Of a DNA stretch of 64,000 nt, positions 1-10,285 are shown one piece after another. Source of the stretch: Symsagittifera roscoffensis (lineage: Eukaryota > Xenacoelomorpha > Acoela > Convolutidae); assembly GCF_963678635.1 (NCBI RefSeq), contig NC_087063.1:28780599-28844598 (forward strand), written 5' to 3'. Position 1 is the first letter of the stretch, and every line of letters begins with the position of its first letter. The translations under genes were made by a program, and so were the position numbers. The notes beneath the pieces were generated by a model. The model was not told the origin of the DNA and did no database searches. It was given only the letters and a program-made list of their open reading frames with translations.

Positions 1-1268
1 TTCATTTTATCTAAGCCACAAGCAATTTTGGGCATTGCGATAGATCGAATGTTATTTGCTATAGCATGATCTTTCATTTCGGACAAGGTATTGAATATAG
101 CGTCGTAAGTGGGTTTCTGAAAGTACCTCTGTTTGGTAATCAGGTTATATATGATTTGTCCAGATTTTGGATCAGTGAAGATGAGAATATCGTTAATGTT
201 AGCATGTATTGAGTTACAAAAGTGTCGTAGCTCAGGATACCTTTTGCTAATTGATTCAGCAAATCCTTTTTTCATTGCTCTATCTGCAGAGATTGTATGG
301 GCAATGGGCATATTCGATTCGAATATGGACCTTTTTTTGAAGTCTACATATTGTAGACAGGGGCCGGATAATTGAGTATTGCTTTCCTGTGTTGTATTGA
401 CAACAGTGTTCAGCATGAAACAGCTATCAAATTCTGAACTTTCATTTAAAATTCTCGTTGTGAACTCATCACAATCGTGGATAGCAAATATTTTATCCTC
501 GTATCCTTGAATATCAGTTACTGCATAGCCTAGTACACACTTGTTTAGTGTGACAGGATGATCTTTCTGATTCTCAATTAGGATAGGTAGGCTTTGCTCA
601 ATTTGAGTACAAACTGTATTAATGAAAACCAATTCGGTTTTGGTTGTATTTTTATGAGGCAGGAATGTAGTCCCTTTTTCGAAGTATGAATTTGGTTCAG
701 CCAAGTGTTTGTATAAGTATGTAGAGCGTGCTGGAATGAACAAGGGTTCTTTCAAGTTAATTGAGACAATTTTTGAAACGTTAGGATATTCTTTATCGTT
801 GTTCATCAACCCGTAGGATATTACACCTTCTTTTGATTTGAGCTCAACTGCGGGGATATCAAAGTAGAGAGCTTTTAAGAAGAGATGACAAAAGTCTACT
901 CCTAATAGATTAGCAGTCTTTTCTTCAGTTATCCACACTTTGTGGTTAGATGGATATTTTCCATCAGTGTCGAAACAAGACTGAATAGATGTATGGCCAA
1001 ACATACGTATATCAGATCCATTATAAGTCTTTGCTTTAATTTTGGATCGGTAAATTGTCATTTTTTGACCTAATTTTTCCAATTCTTGATAAGTTGGGTA
1101 GTTTATGAAACTACAAGTTGATCCTGGATCAATCATGAATTCAATTTCAAGTCCACTATTATTATTTTTGTCTCCGGTGGCAAAATGATATAAGCTAAGA
1201 TATATCCTTGATTTAGGATTATTATCATCGCTTGGTTTCGGAGACTTTAATAGTTTAAAGGAAAGAAA
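1..1268 (-). CDS. pol: Pol N-terminal part: aspartic protease plus TARG1-like macrodomain
   Basis: One frame stays open on the minus strand from about 1268 to the window edge. Near 1130-1100 is the retroviral-type protease signature region (FMIDPGSTCSFI), followed by a strand-rich stretch ending in LLGVDFCHLF. A linker of about 170 residues follows, of the kind found after protease in Ty3/gypsy pol (LPILIENQKDHPV). From about 370 to 1 the sequence matches a macrodomain: IAHTISADRAMKKGFA, IIYNLITKQR, QKPTYDAIFNTLSEM and MPKIACGLD. By my recollection of human OARD1/TARG1, the Lys of LITK (codon 132-134) and the Asp of CGLD (codon 9-11) sit at its catalytic positions. The macrodomain would lie between protease and the reverse transcriptase expected beyond the edge. 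Its role (removing ADP-ribose from proteins to blunt host signalling) is inference. Confidence 0.8.
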
Positions 1269-1511
1269 TCAGTGATAGAATCACAGTAATTGACTTCTTC
1301 CTCAACCCAGTGGGTAGTTTCAGACTGTATTTGATTCGATCTAAAATTTGGTGATTGAGATCGCGTTGAGTCTCGACTGTTATTGCTATTATAGCTTCCA
1401 GTGTTATATGGTCGACCTCTAGGGTTACTATTGAATTGCCTATTTTCTTGGTCGTAGAACTGTTTAGCAACTTGTTCATTTTCTCTGAATTTGTTTTCTC
1501 TGGGATACCTA

Positions 1512-2642
1512 TCATTGGGGTCTTTTGTTATTGAAAGACGATTGTGCATTAGCCTTTTGGAAATTGTTTCCGTTATAGTTATAATTATGGCGAATGCCAT
1601 AGTTATTTTGGCTAGGATTTGAATTGTTAGTAGATCTGTTTTGGTTATCCCAAAACCGGTTGCTTGGGTTAGGGTTACTCTGGTTAGGGAAGTTATTTGG
1701 TCTTCGATTTCGTTTATAATCAGTTTCAAATGAAACTCTTCGTTCATTTTTTGTGGTGAGCTCTTTCCTCAACTTATTTACTTCGTCCTGAACTTGCTTT
1801 TTTGAACATCTAGATATAGAATGTCCATTCATTCTACAATATTCGCAGAATCGTGTACTATTAGGTCTTCCCTTGATGTCAGGGTGACGTCGTTGAAATG
1901 AAGTCTGGTCATTGATTGCACTAACTTCTTGATTCTTGATCAGTTTAGTTAGTTCTTTAATTTGAGTTTCTAATGAAGTCATTTTATCCGTTGTTGACTT
2001 ATTAGCAGGATCAGTAGCAACAATCAATGTTAGATCCTTAGTAATCACATGATTTGTGAATTGATCCCAATTGGCATTTGGATGTTCTATCATGTATTCA
2101 TGAGCTTTTTGTTTAAGGGCTAGAGGTCTTAGTCCCTTAATTGAGAAATCGATATACTTTTGACTTCTTTGTCTGGTTTGTATAGTTCTCTCAGGATTTT
2201 GAGCAGCTTCAGTAGCATGAACGGTTTCATCAATACTTTCGGGCCATCCTCTATCTACAGAAGATTTGATTCTGTGGAAATAATTTTTTATTAATTCGCC
2301 ATCTTGGCGAGCTGCATTTTCAGCATCAATTCTATGTTTGAATTGATCTCGTCCGTCAGTAAATCTGTTTAGGAAGAGATCTTTGAGTTGTGCCCATGTG
2401 GTAGCATTGGTTACATTATCATTGAACCATTCAAGAGATGTATCAGTTAACAATGATCCGAATAGGGATCGTTGTCTGCTATCATAGCTGCGTCGTGCAT
2501 CATTATCAGCAGGTCTTTGACCTATTGAGAAAAGAATTTTGTTTTCAACTGAATTCCAAAAAGCTGTAGCATTTTGGTTCGGATCGTTTCCCGAAAATGT
2601 CATTAAAGACAAGTTGGGATGGGATATTGGGGTATCAGCCAT
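1512..2642 (-). CDS. gag: Gag polyprotein of gypsy-like retroelement
   Basis: This 376-residue open frame starts at the first ATG after the leader (MADTPISHPNLS). Residues about 25-160 match the Retrotrans_gag fold pattern seen in Ty3/gypsy elements, including the LLTDTSLEWF and LKDLFLNRFTDGRDQ stretches. A CCHC zinc knuckle, CEYCRMNGHSISRC, lies near residues 265-278 and would bind RNA. The C-terminal quarter is rich in Asn, Arg, Ser and Gln, also typical of nucleocapsid tails. The protein would form the intracellular virus-like particle. Pol follows downstream; such elements commonly link gag to pol by frameshift or read-through. Confidence 0.9.
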   Translation of the reverse strand: MADTPISHPNLSLMTFSGNDPNQNATAFWNSVENKILFSIGQRPADNDARRSYDSRQRSLFGSLLTDTSLEWFNDNVTNATTWAQLKDLFLNRFTDGRDQFKHRIDAENAARQDGELIKNYFHRIKSSVDRGWPESIDETVHATEAAQNPERTIQTRQRSQKYIDFSIKGLRPLALKQKAHEYMIEHPNANWDQFTNHVITKDLTLIVATDPANKSTTDKMTSLETQIKELTKLIKNQEVSAINDQTSFQRRHPDIKGRPNSTRFCEYCRMNGHSISRCSKKQVQDEVNKLRKELTTKNERRVSFETDYKRNRRPNNFPNQSNPNPSNRFWDNQNRSTNNSNPSQNNYGIRHNYNYNGNNFQKANAQSSFNNKRPQ

Positions 2643-2851
2643 TTTATATTTAGTTTAGAACTTAAAAAGAAAGATAGAAAAGTTTATAAATTTGGTTAGA
2701 AAACTTAAATTTCCGATTTGGAAATTTATTACTTCTCTTTATTTGTAAGAGAAATTTCATAAATTCTCCAGTTTGAGAATTGGAATCTTTGCTTTTTATC
2801 TCTTTTTGAGACTTAAGCAATCTTTGCGAATTTTTAGAAGGTGTGCCTCAC

Positions 2852-2862
2852 TGGTCGCACCA
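2852..2862 (-). other. tRNA primer-binding site
   Basis: TGGTGCGACCA on the minus strand directly follows the LTR. It begins with TGG, complementary to a tRNA 3' CCA end, as usual for retroelement minus-strand priming. The primer tRNA would end in TGGTCGCACCA; I cannot name it. The same 11-mer recurs at 14756. Confidence 0.7.
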
Positions 2863-2972
2863 ATTTATTACGCTAGCAATACTATTTACGTCGGACAAAA
2901 CGCTTGCTAGGAATAAAGGGTCCTTTCTACTTTCTGTCTTAGAAAGTAAATCTAAAAATCGCTGAGAAATAT

Positions 2973-2978
2973 TTTATT
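2973..2978 (-). other. LTR polyadenylation signal AATAAA
   Basis: AATAAA on the minus strand, inside the LTR and downstream of the TATA box, where an R/U5 polyadenylation signal would lie. Confidence 0.45.
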
Positions 2979-3165
2979 AAAAAAAGAAGTTTGTATGAAT
3001 TTACAGCAAGTTGCCTTTTGACTCAATATCTATTTTTACGGTGAGATTGGAGATATTTTTCTCTGAGATTGAATATTATTTTAGAGAAGGGTTGGGGTGG
3101 TTGAGGAGAGTGGTGGTGGTGGTAGAAGAGAAGTTGTTGGAATGAATTCCCGTAGTTTTGAGCTT

Positions 3166-3175
3166 CTATTTATAC
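3166..3175 (-). promoter_or_regulatory. LTR TATA box
   Basis: GTATAAATAG on the minus strand, about 195 bp upstream of the LTR polyadenylation signal and about 520 bp upstream of the gag start. It is the best TATA match in the LTR and probably sets the start of the genomic RNA (start of R). Confidence 0.55.
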
Positions 3176-3551
3176 TCAAATTGGGAAATCACGCCACTTT
3201 TCGTATCAAATGAGAAGTTTCTTTTAACTTCGTATTCTTTATTCGTACATTCGTATTTTACGAGAAGAAGGTTTCGTATGCTCGTACTTTACGAGAGGAA
3301 TCGTTATTATTCGTATTGAATGAGAATAGTCGTTTCAATTCTCAATGCTTAAAACGTTATACGAATTATTCCAATAGCATTTCCCTTCCTTTTGCAAGGG
3401 AATAAAAGCATATTTCTTTTGGTGGTGGCGGCGGCGTCACATTTTGTGAACGCAATAAAATAATTCATGTTTCTGTTTCTATTTGAAATCAGAACAAATT
3501 GTGAGCAGCGCCCGTCTTAAAGTCCCACCAAAAACGGTTGTCGTCCTAACA

Positions 3552-4065
3552 GCTGTCGCCATATTTATCGGACACCGTTATTGTAGACTTGGAGCTAGAA
3601 GCCAGTGAGTGAATCAAATACTCATTCTGACGATGTAAAACGAGCGCTTTAATTATATGACGCAGCTGAAATTGGTCAGGCTGTGGTAGACCAGAAGCTA
3701 GGGGTCAAGTCTCCAGGCGAGGTCAAGGATGTTTGAATTTTAGCTAGGGATCAAGCGAGGTCAAGGATTTTTGAATTTTAGCCAGGGATCAAGCGAGGTC
3801 AAGCATATTTGAATTTAAGCTCAGGAAGTAGATACATTAGGAATAGGAACACAGAAAAATAAATATGAGAAAAATTACTAACTCAAAAAACCATTGTCTC
3901 AAAATGTGTTCTTCTGATCTCTGATTTTTGTACTGGGCCCAGACTTTTGGAAATAATTTTCAAAAAATTATAATTATTTCTTGGAATTAAAAAAATTATC
4001 AATCGGTTAAAAAAACATCAGTTACCATCGTTTTGTAAATATTACTTATGACTAGTTTCGGCTGT
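3552..4065. other. Spacer between LTR element and claudin-like remnant
   Basis: No gene is visible here. It contains the 38-bp tandem repeat listed separately (3717-3832) and otherwise unremarkable AT-rich DNA. Confidence 0.6.
3717..3832 (+). repeat. 38-bp minisatellite, 3 copies
   Basis: The core GCGAGGTCAAG recurs at 3717, 3755 and 3793, each followed by a near-identical TTTGAATTT(T/A)AGC stretch. The copies are slightly diverged. Confidence 0.8.
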
Positions 4066-4446
4066 TTAGATGTCCAGTTTCATTTTAATGAGAAAAGCGA
4101 AGACGACATATATTACAGCCGGTGCGATTGCTATACATGGTATGTAAGTGCTCCATCCAGGAGACTTATCCCACTCCACGTTTATTAGGTCAGAATAGTA
4201 TTTCTCGATTACTTTTTCCACGAATGCAGAGTTCCCAGAAAAAACAACAATTTGGAATATATTTGCCATAGTCACACAAAATGCGTTGACACTCGAAACG
4301 GTTATGAGAATGGCACCAAAGAAATCGAAAATGAAAATTGTGGCGAGGAAAACAATGAAAGAAACAGCCGTAATGTTTTTAGGCGCATTGAAATCACTGA
4401 ATTGGAAATAGGTCACGCATTTGTAGGACCTACCATTTGAGGACCA
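4066..4446 (-). pseudogene. Decayed third claudin-like four-pass membrane gene
   Basis: The open part (116 residues from a GTG at 4416; the frame stays open back to about 4446) aligns with the C-terminal two thirds of the intact neighbours. YKCVTYFQF...APKN matches their YKC...QPKN, then come two hydrophobic segments, then GWSTYIPCIAIAPA against GWSCIVPWVGIVPA. The first membrane segment and the MASG start are absent in frame. A weak match to the first extracellular loop lies in another frame near 4460-4500. I read it as a 5'-truncated, frameshifted paralogue on the same strand. An upstream exon is a less likely alternative because both neighbours are single-exon. Confidence 0.65.
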
Positions 4447-4609
4447 TCATAAATTATTGTGTCGTACTTATTGTTCCGACTTTCGAAGAAAACGAAATAT
4501 TTATGCTGGGCCGTTTTCTTGGCCATTTGGATATTTAGAGTGAAGGATGTTTGGATATTTATGCTGGGCCGCTTTTTTATTCAGTCAATTTTCGATTTTT
4601 TTACCTAGG

Positions 4610-4648
4610 CGGTTTTGGGATCTACTTAACAATCCCCCCCCCCCCCTA
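4610..4648 (+). repeat. Single MITE end with poly-C
   Basis: GATCTACTTAACAAT followed by a run of C matches the terminal inverted repeat of the MITE at 8724-8924. Only one end is seen here, so it is a fragment or a solo end. Confidence 0.5.
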
Positions 4649-5223
4649 TTGCCCGAACAATGCTGATATACAATGCCTGAATGGTATGAGTTGTCACCCA
4701 AAATTAATGAGTTACAGCTTTTTGAAAATGTTTGTTTTTTAACGATATCCCGTACAGAAATATAATAAAAATACAGATATGCCCAGGGTTAATCCATTTG
4801 TTGTGAGATTGCATATCTGTCCTGAACTGTATCAAACTTAAAATATATATATATTTCACCTCCATTTTTTTGCAAATTTTTGGTTGTTTCAAAATTGCAA
4901 GTTTGGCCAGGGTTAGGGCTACTGTATGCGCTTTTTGATTTTAGAGAGACGGACTATGCTTAGACAGGCTGCAAGGCCTTTCGTAGATTCTATGCGAATC
5001 GCAGAAATCCCAATTATTAATTATTAATATCAATTCGTCTAACTTAAACGAGACATTTTTTTCGATATTTTTACAAATCCAAATCACAACCAAAAGGATT
5101 TTGATGTAATTTCACGCCTGACCCTTCTGAGCTTTCGGCTGCAAAAAAAAATAAAAAACGGAGCCGTATCTATAGTTACTTCTCACTCTTCGATAGTGGT
5201 AGAAACAAAACCCCACTAACAAT

Positions 5224-5229
5224 TTTATT
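5224..5229 (-). other. Polyadenylation signal AATAAA for the 5319-5909 gene
   Basis: AATAAA on the minus strand lies about 90 bp past the stop codon of the claudin-like gene. The position suits a short 3' UTR; I cannot verify its use. Confidence 0.45.
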
Positions 5230-5318
5230 GAAATGTTTTCCTCACTTATATCCATCATTTCATTAATAGTGTATATATGAATTAGTCTTTGATTATCAGT
5301 ACAATCGGTATATATGAA

Positions 5319-5909
5319 TTAGTTTTTGATTATCAGTGCAATCATTATTGCTGGTGCAATTGCCATTCCGGCTGGCACAATGCCCACCCACGGTACAATG
5401 CAACTCCAGCCAATTGACTCCGTCCAGTCAGCAGCATCAGGAACATGATATAGAATTTTAAAGACGGGTTTACGCATTGCAAGTCTCTGAGAGTCGTCTC
5501 CAGAATAAGACGCGGATTGGAAGCTGTTTGCTATCAATAGAAATAGCGCGTTCAAAAATGCTGCACCCGCGACAGGGAAACCAAAGCATTTAGGGGCGCA
5601 TAAAGCAACCAGAAACATGATCATTGTTACAACTGCTACCATATAACCCAAAAAGTAGAATGCCAGGGCTGCGACTTCATTTTTGGGTTGATCTTCAATA
5701 TCATCAAATTCTAAGCATTTGTAACCCTCGTCTGAACCAGAATAACAGGCGGCATAAACTATACTGTGGGATATTTTGTAGCTTCCGTCTTTGTCCTTGG
5801 CAGTCCACGTCTGGCCTTCGGGGCCAAGTGCAAAAAGGGATAAAATTAAGCCCAGTAAAACGAGTGCGGCGCCAGTAAGACAAGCAGCCACTTTTAAGCC
5901 TGATGCCAT
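5319..5909 (-). CDS. Claudin/PMP22-like four-pass membrane protein
   Basis: An intact single-exon frame of 196 residues with a good start context (A at -3, G at +4). Four hydrophobic segments lie near residues 6-28, 82-106, 111-132 and 166-194, giving cytosolic N and C termini. The first extracellular loop has Y-A-A-C followed nine residues later by Y-K-C. This is close to the claudin-superfamily W-x-x-C-x(8-10)-C signature but with Tyr for Trp and no GLW. Length fits claudin, PMP22, EMP and clarin relatives (about 160-230 residues). Such proteins act in the plasma membrane at cell junctions or as membrane organisers; the exact role is unknown. The GWSCIVPWVG motif before the last segment is shared with the paralogue at 13297-13902. 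Subfamily is unassigned. Confidence 0.85.
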   Translation of the reverse strand: MASGLKVAACLTGAALVLLGLILSLFALGPEGQTWTAKDKDGSYKISHSIVYAACYSGSDEGYKCLEFDDIEDQPKNEVAALAFYFLGYMVAVVTMIMFLVALCAPKCFGFPVAGAAFLNALFLLIANSFQSASYSGDDSQRLAMRKPVFKILYHVPDAADWTESIGWSCIVPWVGIVPAGMAIAPAIMIALIIKN

Positions 5910-8723
5910 CTTTGTAGAGAAAAACTAAGCTTATTTTGGCTATCTTATTTTATTTATTGCAAAACTTGACTCGTTCAAGAATATTTAAAGATTTAATTGC
6001 GTGAATGCCATTGTTTGGAATTCTGGGTTGAATAGATAGAGATACGCTCTCATATTATCTTGATTTACAGATGTCAACCCTAGGTATATATATATATTTT
6101 TTAATTCATCATCTTGGTTCACTGTTTCAACGTCGCTTTTTTACAATCTGATAACATTCTGGACGCACTCAAAAATTTGGAACGAGATATGGGTCATGAA
6201 AATTTCAGATAACACGTGGGAAGTCGCTGAAAAAAACCCTAATAATAATTCCGTCTCTTGAAAAACACGATAGTTCAACTATCTGTGAAGGCATGAAAAT
6301 ATCGAAAAAGTAGAGCAAAAACGCTTGTTTCACTAAAGAATTTGTGACTGAGTGAGGGCTACAAACCAGGTCAAATTTGCCGAAAAATTTTTCAATTTGA
6401 TTGAGTTTTAAACTCTAGTCTGCTCCCGAGTAGTTACAAAATTTCTACAATCTTTAGATATAAACCTCTAACTACATAGAGCACGTCAAAAAAAATATGA
6501 TTCGTCGATTTTCATTTTTTTTTACCTAGAAAATAATATTCAACTGCTAATTACGTATAGCTAGAAGAGTTTTCGAAAAAAGTCATTTTTTTGTTTCGGA
6601 ATTTTTTGATCGAATAGCTTGAAATTTATTACACGCATAAAAGGAAAAAAATAAAAACGTTTTCCAGAAAAATTGATTCTATCGGATATTACAAAATCGA
6701 AACTCATTCAAAGTATTATTGGCATTTTTTTTAGTATTAAGAAAAGTTGTAAGTTAGCGGAAATTTCCTACAAATCTTATCAGAAGATCAGAGATAAAAG
6801 AAGTTTTGGTAGAATGTTCAACCAAAACTCTCAACCCTCACCAATCATATGTAGAAACACAAAGTTAACCCCCACCCCCACTCACACATCCTATTTTGAT
6901 TATTTTTCATTTTTGTGGAGACTGACAATGAAAACATAATATAACCGATTGTGATGTATGAAAATTCAGCTCGCATTATTTTTCATAAAAATCCAGCGCA
7001 TTTATCAATTAAAATGATCTTTTTATCTTTTTGATCAAAAAATAATCGATACAAAACTATGATTAATATTTAAGGTTATTAACAGTATAAAATAGGACAT
7101 CCTAGGATAGGTCACTTAGGGGGGGGGGGGGGTGCTAATCTGGTTAGTGGCATTTTTGCTTGAAGTGTTAAACTAATTTTTGTCCATTCATAGGATAACG
7201 AACTTAACACGTTACCTGGACATATCAGTTAAAATATGTTCTAACAATTGAAAAAAAAGCGAAAGCCTTGAAATTGTATGGCTCAATAATTTTAGGACTC
7301 CCGCATAAAAAAAATTAAAACAAAAATCTTGCTGTGTTTTGAATAATTATGTTATTTTAACTGGTCTCATGCGACTTAATATCTGGTTTGATGTTTTTGG
7401 AATTAGAGTGTAGGACCGTTTAAATAAAAAAGACTACACGTGTCTTAGAAAAAAAATTATTTATTCATATGAAGCGGTAGTTGCTCATCTGCACGGGTCT
7501 AAAATTATAATGAGCAGATCTGACCAGTGATTTTTCCCCAAAGAGCAGGAGTAGACAAGGACGGGTCTGGATCAGATATTTTCAGGCCTGGTTAACACAT
7601 CTTCAAGCCTGGAAAAATTGCAAATAACAAATTCGATTTTTGTTTCTCTTCAATTGAATATTTGTTTATATAAAAGTCGCGGTCTCTATGCAAAGTTCTG
7701 TTACTTTTATAATGAGGCAAACTAAAACATAATTTTACTCTTTCAGTTAGAAGTTTAGATTTAATCTTGTAAACATCCTAGCGGACAAGCTTCATGTCTG
7801 TGCGGTTCTGAACTTGACCTATGCATGCTAGCTTCACACGTGACCAAGTCTGATTCTGGTCCTGAGGTTGTCAAAATTCATATCAGTCTCAGAAGTGAAA
7901 CCACCCATGTTCAAATGAAACATGGATCAAATCTGCACAAGATCTGAAATAAATAAGATTTTAAGCAGAGTTTTTGTGAGGTACGGGTAGTGCTTTTTCT
8001 TTAAAATACATCATCTCATTCACAATATTGAGTTTTTCAAAGTTCAGAGTGAAATATATTTTTGAAAATAAGGCTGCTTCGGTCAGTGACAAGACCTTTC
8101 AATTCTGAAAATCTATTGGTTAAAACAGTTGTCTGGGATTGTGTTTTTTTGGCACGAGAGATGGTCACATTCAATTTGATAACAAACTCTACAAATTTAA
8201 CGTGGTAAAATGTCCGATCATGCTCCGAATAGCGTTTGAAGAGATTCAGCACTTTGATCAAAACATCTCATCTTCCGGGTGCCGATTTGGCACAATCTTG
8301 TCTCTATTTTCCCCCTCACCTCACATAATCATCAGGTTTATGATGAAACTAGGGATTTTACAAGTTAAATATGAAGACCTAATATGTTTGTATTGACCCA
8401 TTCAGTCCGTATACCGATTTCTGTAAGAATCGGACAAAGTTAGCAGAAAAATTGCTCATGAAAGTTTGCACGTGCGAGGGTGAGGAAAAAGAGCCCACTT
8501 AGGTAATGTTGATTATGCTTATACAACAACCAATGGTGTTTTCGTTTTATATTTCCTATTTTTCTCAACAAAATTGATTAACTTTTCATTACTCTGCATT
8601 AAATGTTAAGCAAAACAAGACAGCAAAAACAATAATTATATTTTATAGTCCACCTCAAGGACATATTCTGATGAAAGCAAACTTGAAGCGAGCCTGGAGA
8701 AAAAATTAGGCACGTTTTTTCGG
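5910..8723. other. Long intergenic stretch, no supported gene
   Basis: AT-rich DNA with no convincing coding region; the open frames are short and low in complexity. Seen: a short TA run near 6090, a poly-G tract near 7120-7133 and a somewhat GC-richer patch at 7480-7960. The region just above 5909 should hold the promoter of the claudin-like gene, but I see no clear core element. Confidence 0.5.
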
Positions 8724-8924
8724 ATCTACTTAACAATCGCCCCCTATGGTATCTACTAAAGACTCTCCACCCCTATAAATAAATACAATAAACTAGCACT
8801 AGAGCTCGTATTGAGAATTCGAATTTTGCTGCATTCTGATTGCTCGAAAAATCTACCATTTTGATCAACTAATCAATCTCCTTTCTTTTCTTGAAAGGGG
8901 GGGGGGCGCAATTGTTGAGTAGAT
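8724..8924. mobile_element. MITE-like inverted-repeat element, 201 bp
   Basis: The left end ATCTACTTAACAATCGCCCCCT is mirrored at the right end by a G-run followed by CGCAATTGTTGAGTAGAT. This gives terminal inverted repeats of about 27 bp whose inner part is a C/G run of variable length. No coding capacity. I do not see a clear target duplication. A single matching end lies at 4610-4648, so it is a dispersed family. Confidence 0.68.
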
Positions 8925-10164
8925 TTTTTGTTTTGTTTAACTGCCCATGCTGTATTTTGGTTTCCCCTGGTGTTTTTTTTAAATCAGGTGGGATTTTGTG
9001 TTATACTGGAAGATAACCACTTGAATTTTTTACACTGAGTCGGAACAGAGCTTTACAAAACAAAAATTCATAACAAACATAGCATGGCAAGTTAGCAGAC
9101 AAAAAAGAGACAAAATCCACCAATCCAAAAAATATTTGTACTTAAAAATTTTAAAAAGTGATTCTTACACCAAATTTTCTACACGTGTCTTAACGAATGG
9201 GTTTCAACTCAAAGAATTTATGACTTGAAATAGAATTTTCAGCGTTAAAAAACCACTCATTTGTGTTTAGCGGCGGTCATTACTTAGACCTCCAACACTT
9301 TCGTAGACGTTCGTTGAGCAGAAAACAAATTTATTATCAAAATATGAATTTGAAAGCCCTGGAAATCGGAAAACAACTGCTGAATAAAGTTCTTGCTGTG
9401 AGAATCTGAATAAAATAATCGCTTCGCAAGCTGAGCCAAAAAAAGCGTAAAAAGCACGCGTAAAAAGATCCTGAAAAAATTTCCCTGCCTTTCTGTCGCT
9501 TTTAATGGTATTTTAACGTAGAAGTAATTTGGGTATCGCTGCAAATAAATTTGCTGTATTCTGTGTTTGTTTTTCTCTTCACTTTTCTAAAAGATTCAAT
9601 AATCCAATAATATTTTGTTCCAGTTTGTGGTGAATATGCGCTCAGAAATTTTTAAGTAGATGTTGTTCCGACTTTCTTAACAAAAGTAACAGAAAATTTG
9701 TGCTGCGGGTGGTTTTTTCTTCAGATAACTTCCGAATTTTTAACTAGACATTTTTGACGAAAATTTTTTCATATCCTTTAACAGGTATTGTTGATCTGAA
9801 TTAAACTTGAAAGTTTTTTACCTGTGATCAATTTTTTGTTAAGTTTCGGGGGTTTAAAGTTGCCATGTTGGCATGTATGGGACAATTAATTCGCGCAGAG
9901 AGCGGAGATTTATTATAACTTAGAAATCGTTCCAAATTTGTCGAAGGAAGCTTAATTGCCATAATTGATTTATTACTAGAAGCAAAATCTATCACTTTGT
10001 TTTTTATATGCGGGGCGCTGACTTTCGCAAAAAATATCAAATTAAACAAAAAAAATGTTTTATTTTATAGCATTTATTTTTTTTATGTTTTCTGCTGCCC
10101 CAAAGACTTTAAAAAGCAGTCGGAACATTCAGGGCTTCGCCCTGATACGAGCAGTCTTGTTTAT
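8925..10164. other. Intergenic stretch with a GC hairpin
   Basis: No gene supported. An 86-residue minus-strand frame at 9284-9544 is unrecognised and probably chance. Near 10129-10143 is a perfect hairpin, CAGGGCTTCGCCCTG, in a GC-richer patch of the type often left by degraded transposon ends. It directly precedes the MULE target site. Confidence 0.5.
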
Positions 10165-10172
10165 TTAAAAAC

Positions 10173-10285
10173 GGTTACATGACAAAAGATCCCTTACCTT
10201 AAGATCCCAAACGAGAAGATCCCAGTCAATAAGATGCCATTCCAAAAGATACCTGTTCTAAAATCGCCCACGACATAAGATACCA
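10173..10285. repeat. MULE left inverted-repeat region
   Basis: Clustered copies of AAGATCCC/AAGATACC (near 10184, 10201, 10216, 10229, 10244, 10278) continue the terminal inverted repeat inward. The right side carries the mirror-image array. Subterminal repeats of this kind are likely transposase-binding sites (inference). Confidence 0.75.

Larger units (their letters stand above)
1..3551 (-). mobile_element. Ty3/gypsy-like LTR retroelement, 5' part
   Basis: Read on the minus strand, the parts follow the usual order: a 5' LTR (3551-2863), a primer-binding site (2862-2852), gag with a CCHC knuckle (2642-1512), then pol with a retroviral-type protease and a macrodomain that runs off the window. 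The gag central domain and protease resemble Ty3/gypsy (Metaviridae). The RT, RNase H, integrase and 3' LTR lie outside the window, so overall wholeness and insertion age (LTR-LTR divergence) cannot be judged. In the part seen the reading frames are long and open, which suggests a young copy. The claudin-like cluster begins about 0.5 kb beyond the 5' LTR. Confidence 0.88.
2863..3551 (-). repeat. 5' LTR of the gypsy-like element (about 689 bp)
   Basis: On the minus strand the LTR opens with TGTTAGGACGACAACC at 3551 and ends just before the primer-binding site at 2862. A TATA box (3166-3175) and an AATAAA signal (2973-2978) lie in the expected order, implying U3 of about 400 bp, then R and a short U5. 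The 5' border is set by the TG start and the 3' border by the primer-binding site. No second LTR is in the window, so both borders are inferred. Confidence 0.72.
4447..5318. other. Spacer with low-complexity tracts
   Basis: No gene is visible. It holds a doubled TGGATATTTATGCTGGGCCG near 4527 and 4552, a MITE-end-like sequence at 4610-4648 (listed separately), short TA runs near 4845, and the polyadenylation signal of the next gene at 5224-5229. Confidence 0.5.

Noticed and set aside
1247-1747. Second minus-strand frame overlapping gag
   Set aside because: Its translation is low-complexity Ile/Thr and Asn/Ser-rich with no motif; it runs beside the Asn-rich gag tail and is best seen as a shadow frame.
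7105-7140. Poly-G tract as a third MITE end
   Set aside because: The flanking sequence lacks the ATCTACTTAACAAT motif.
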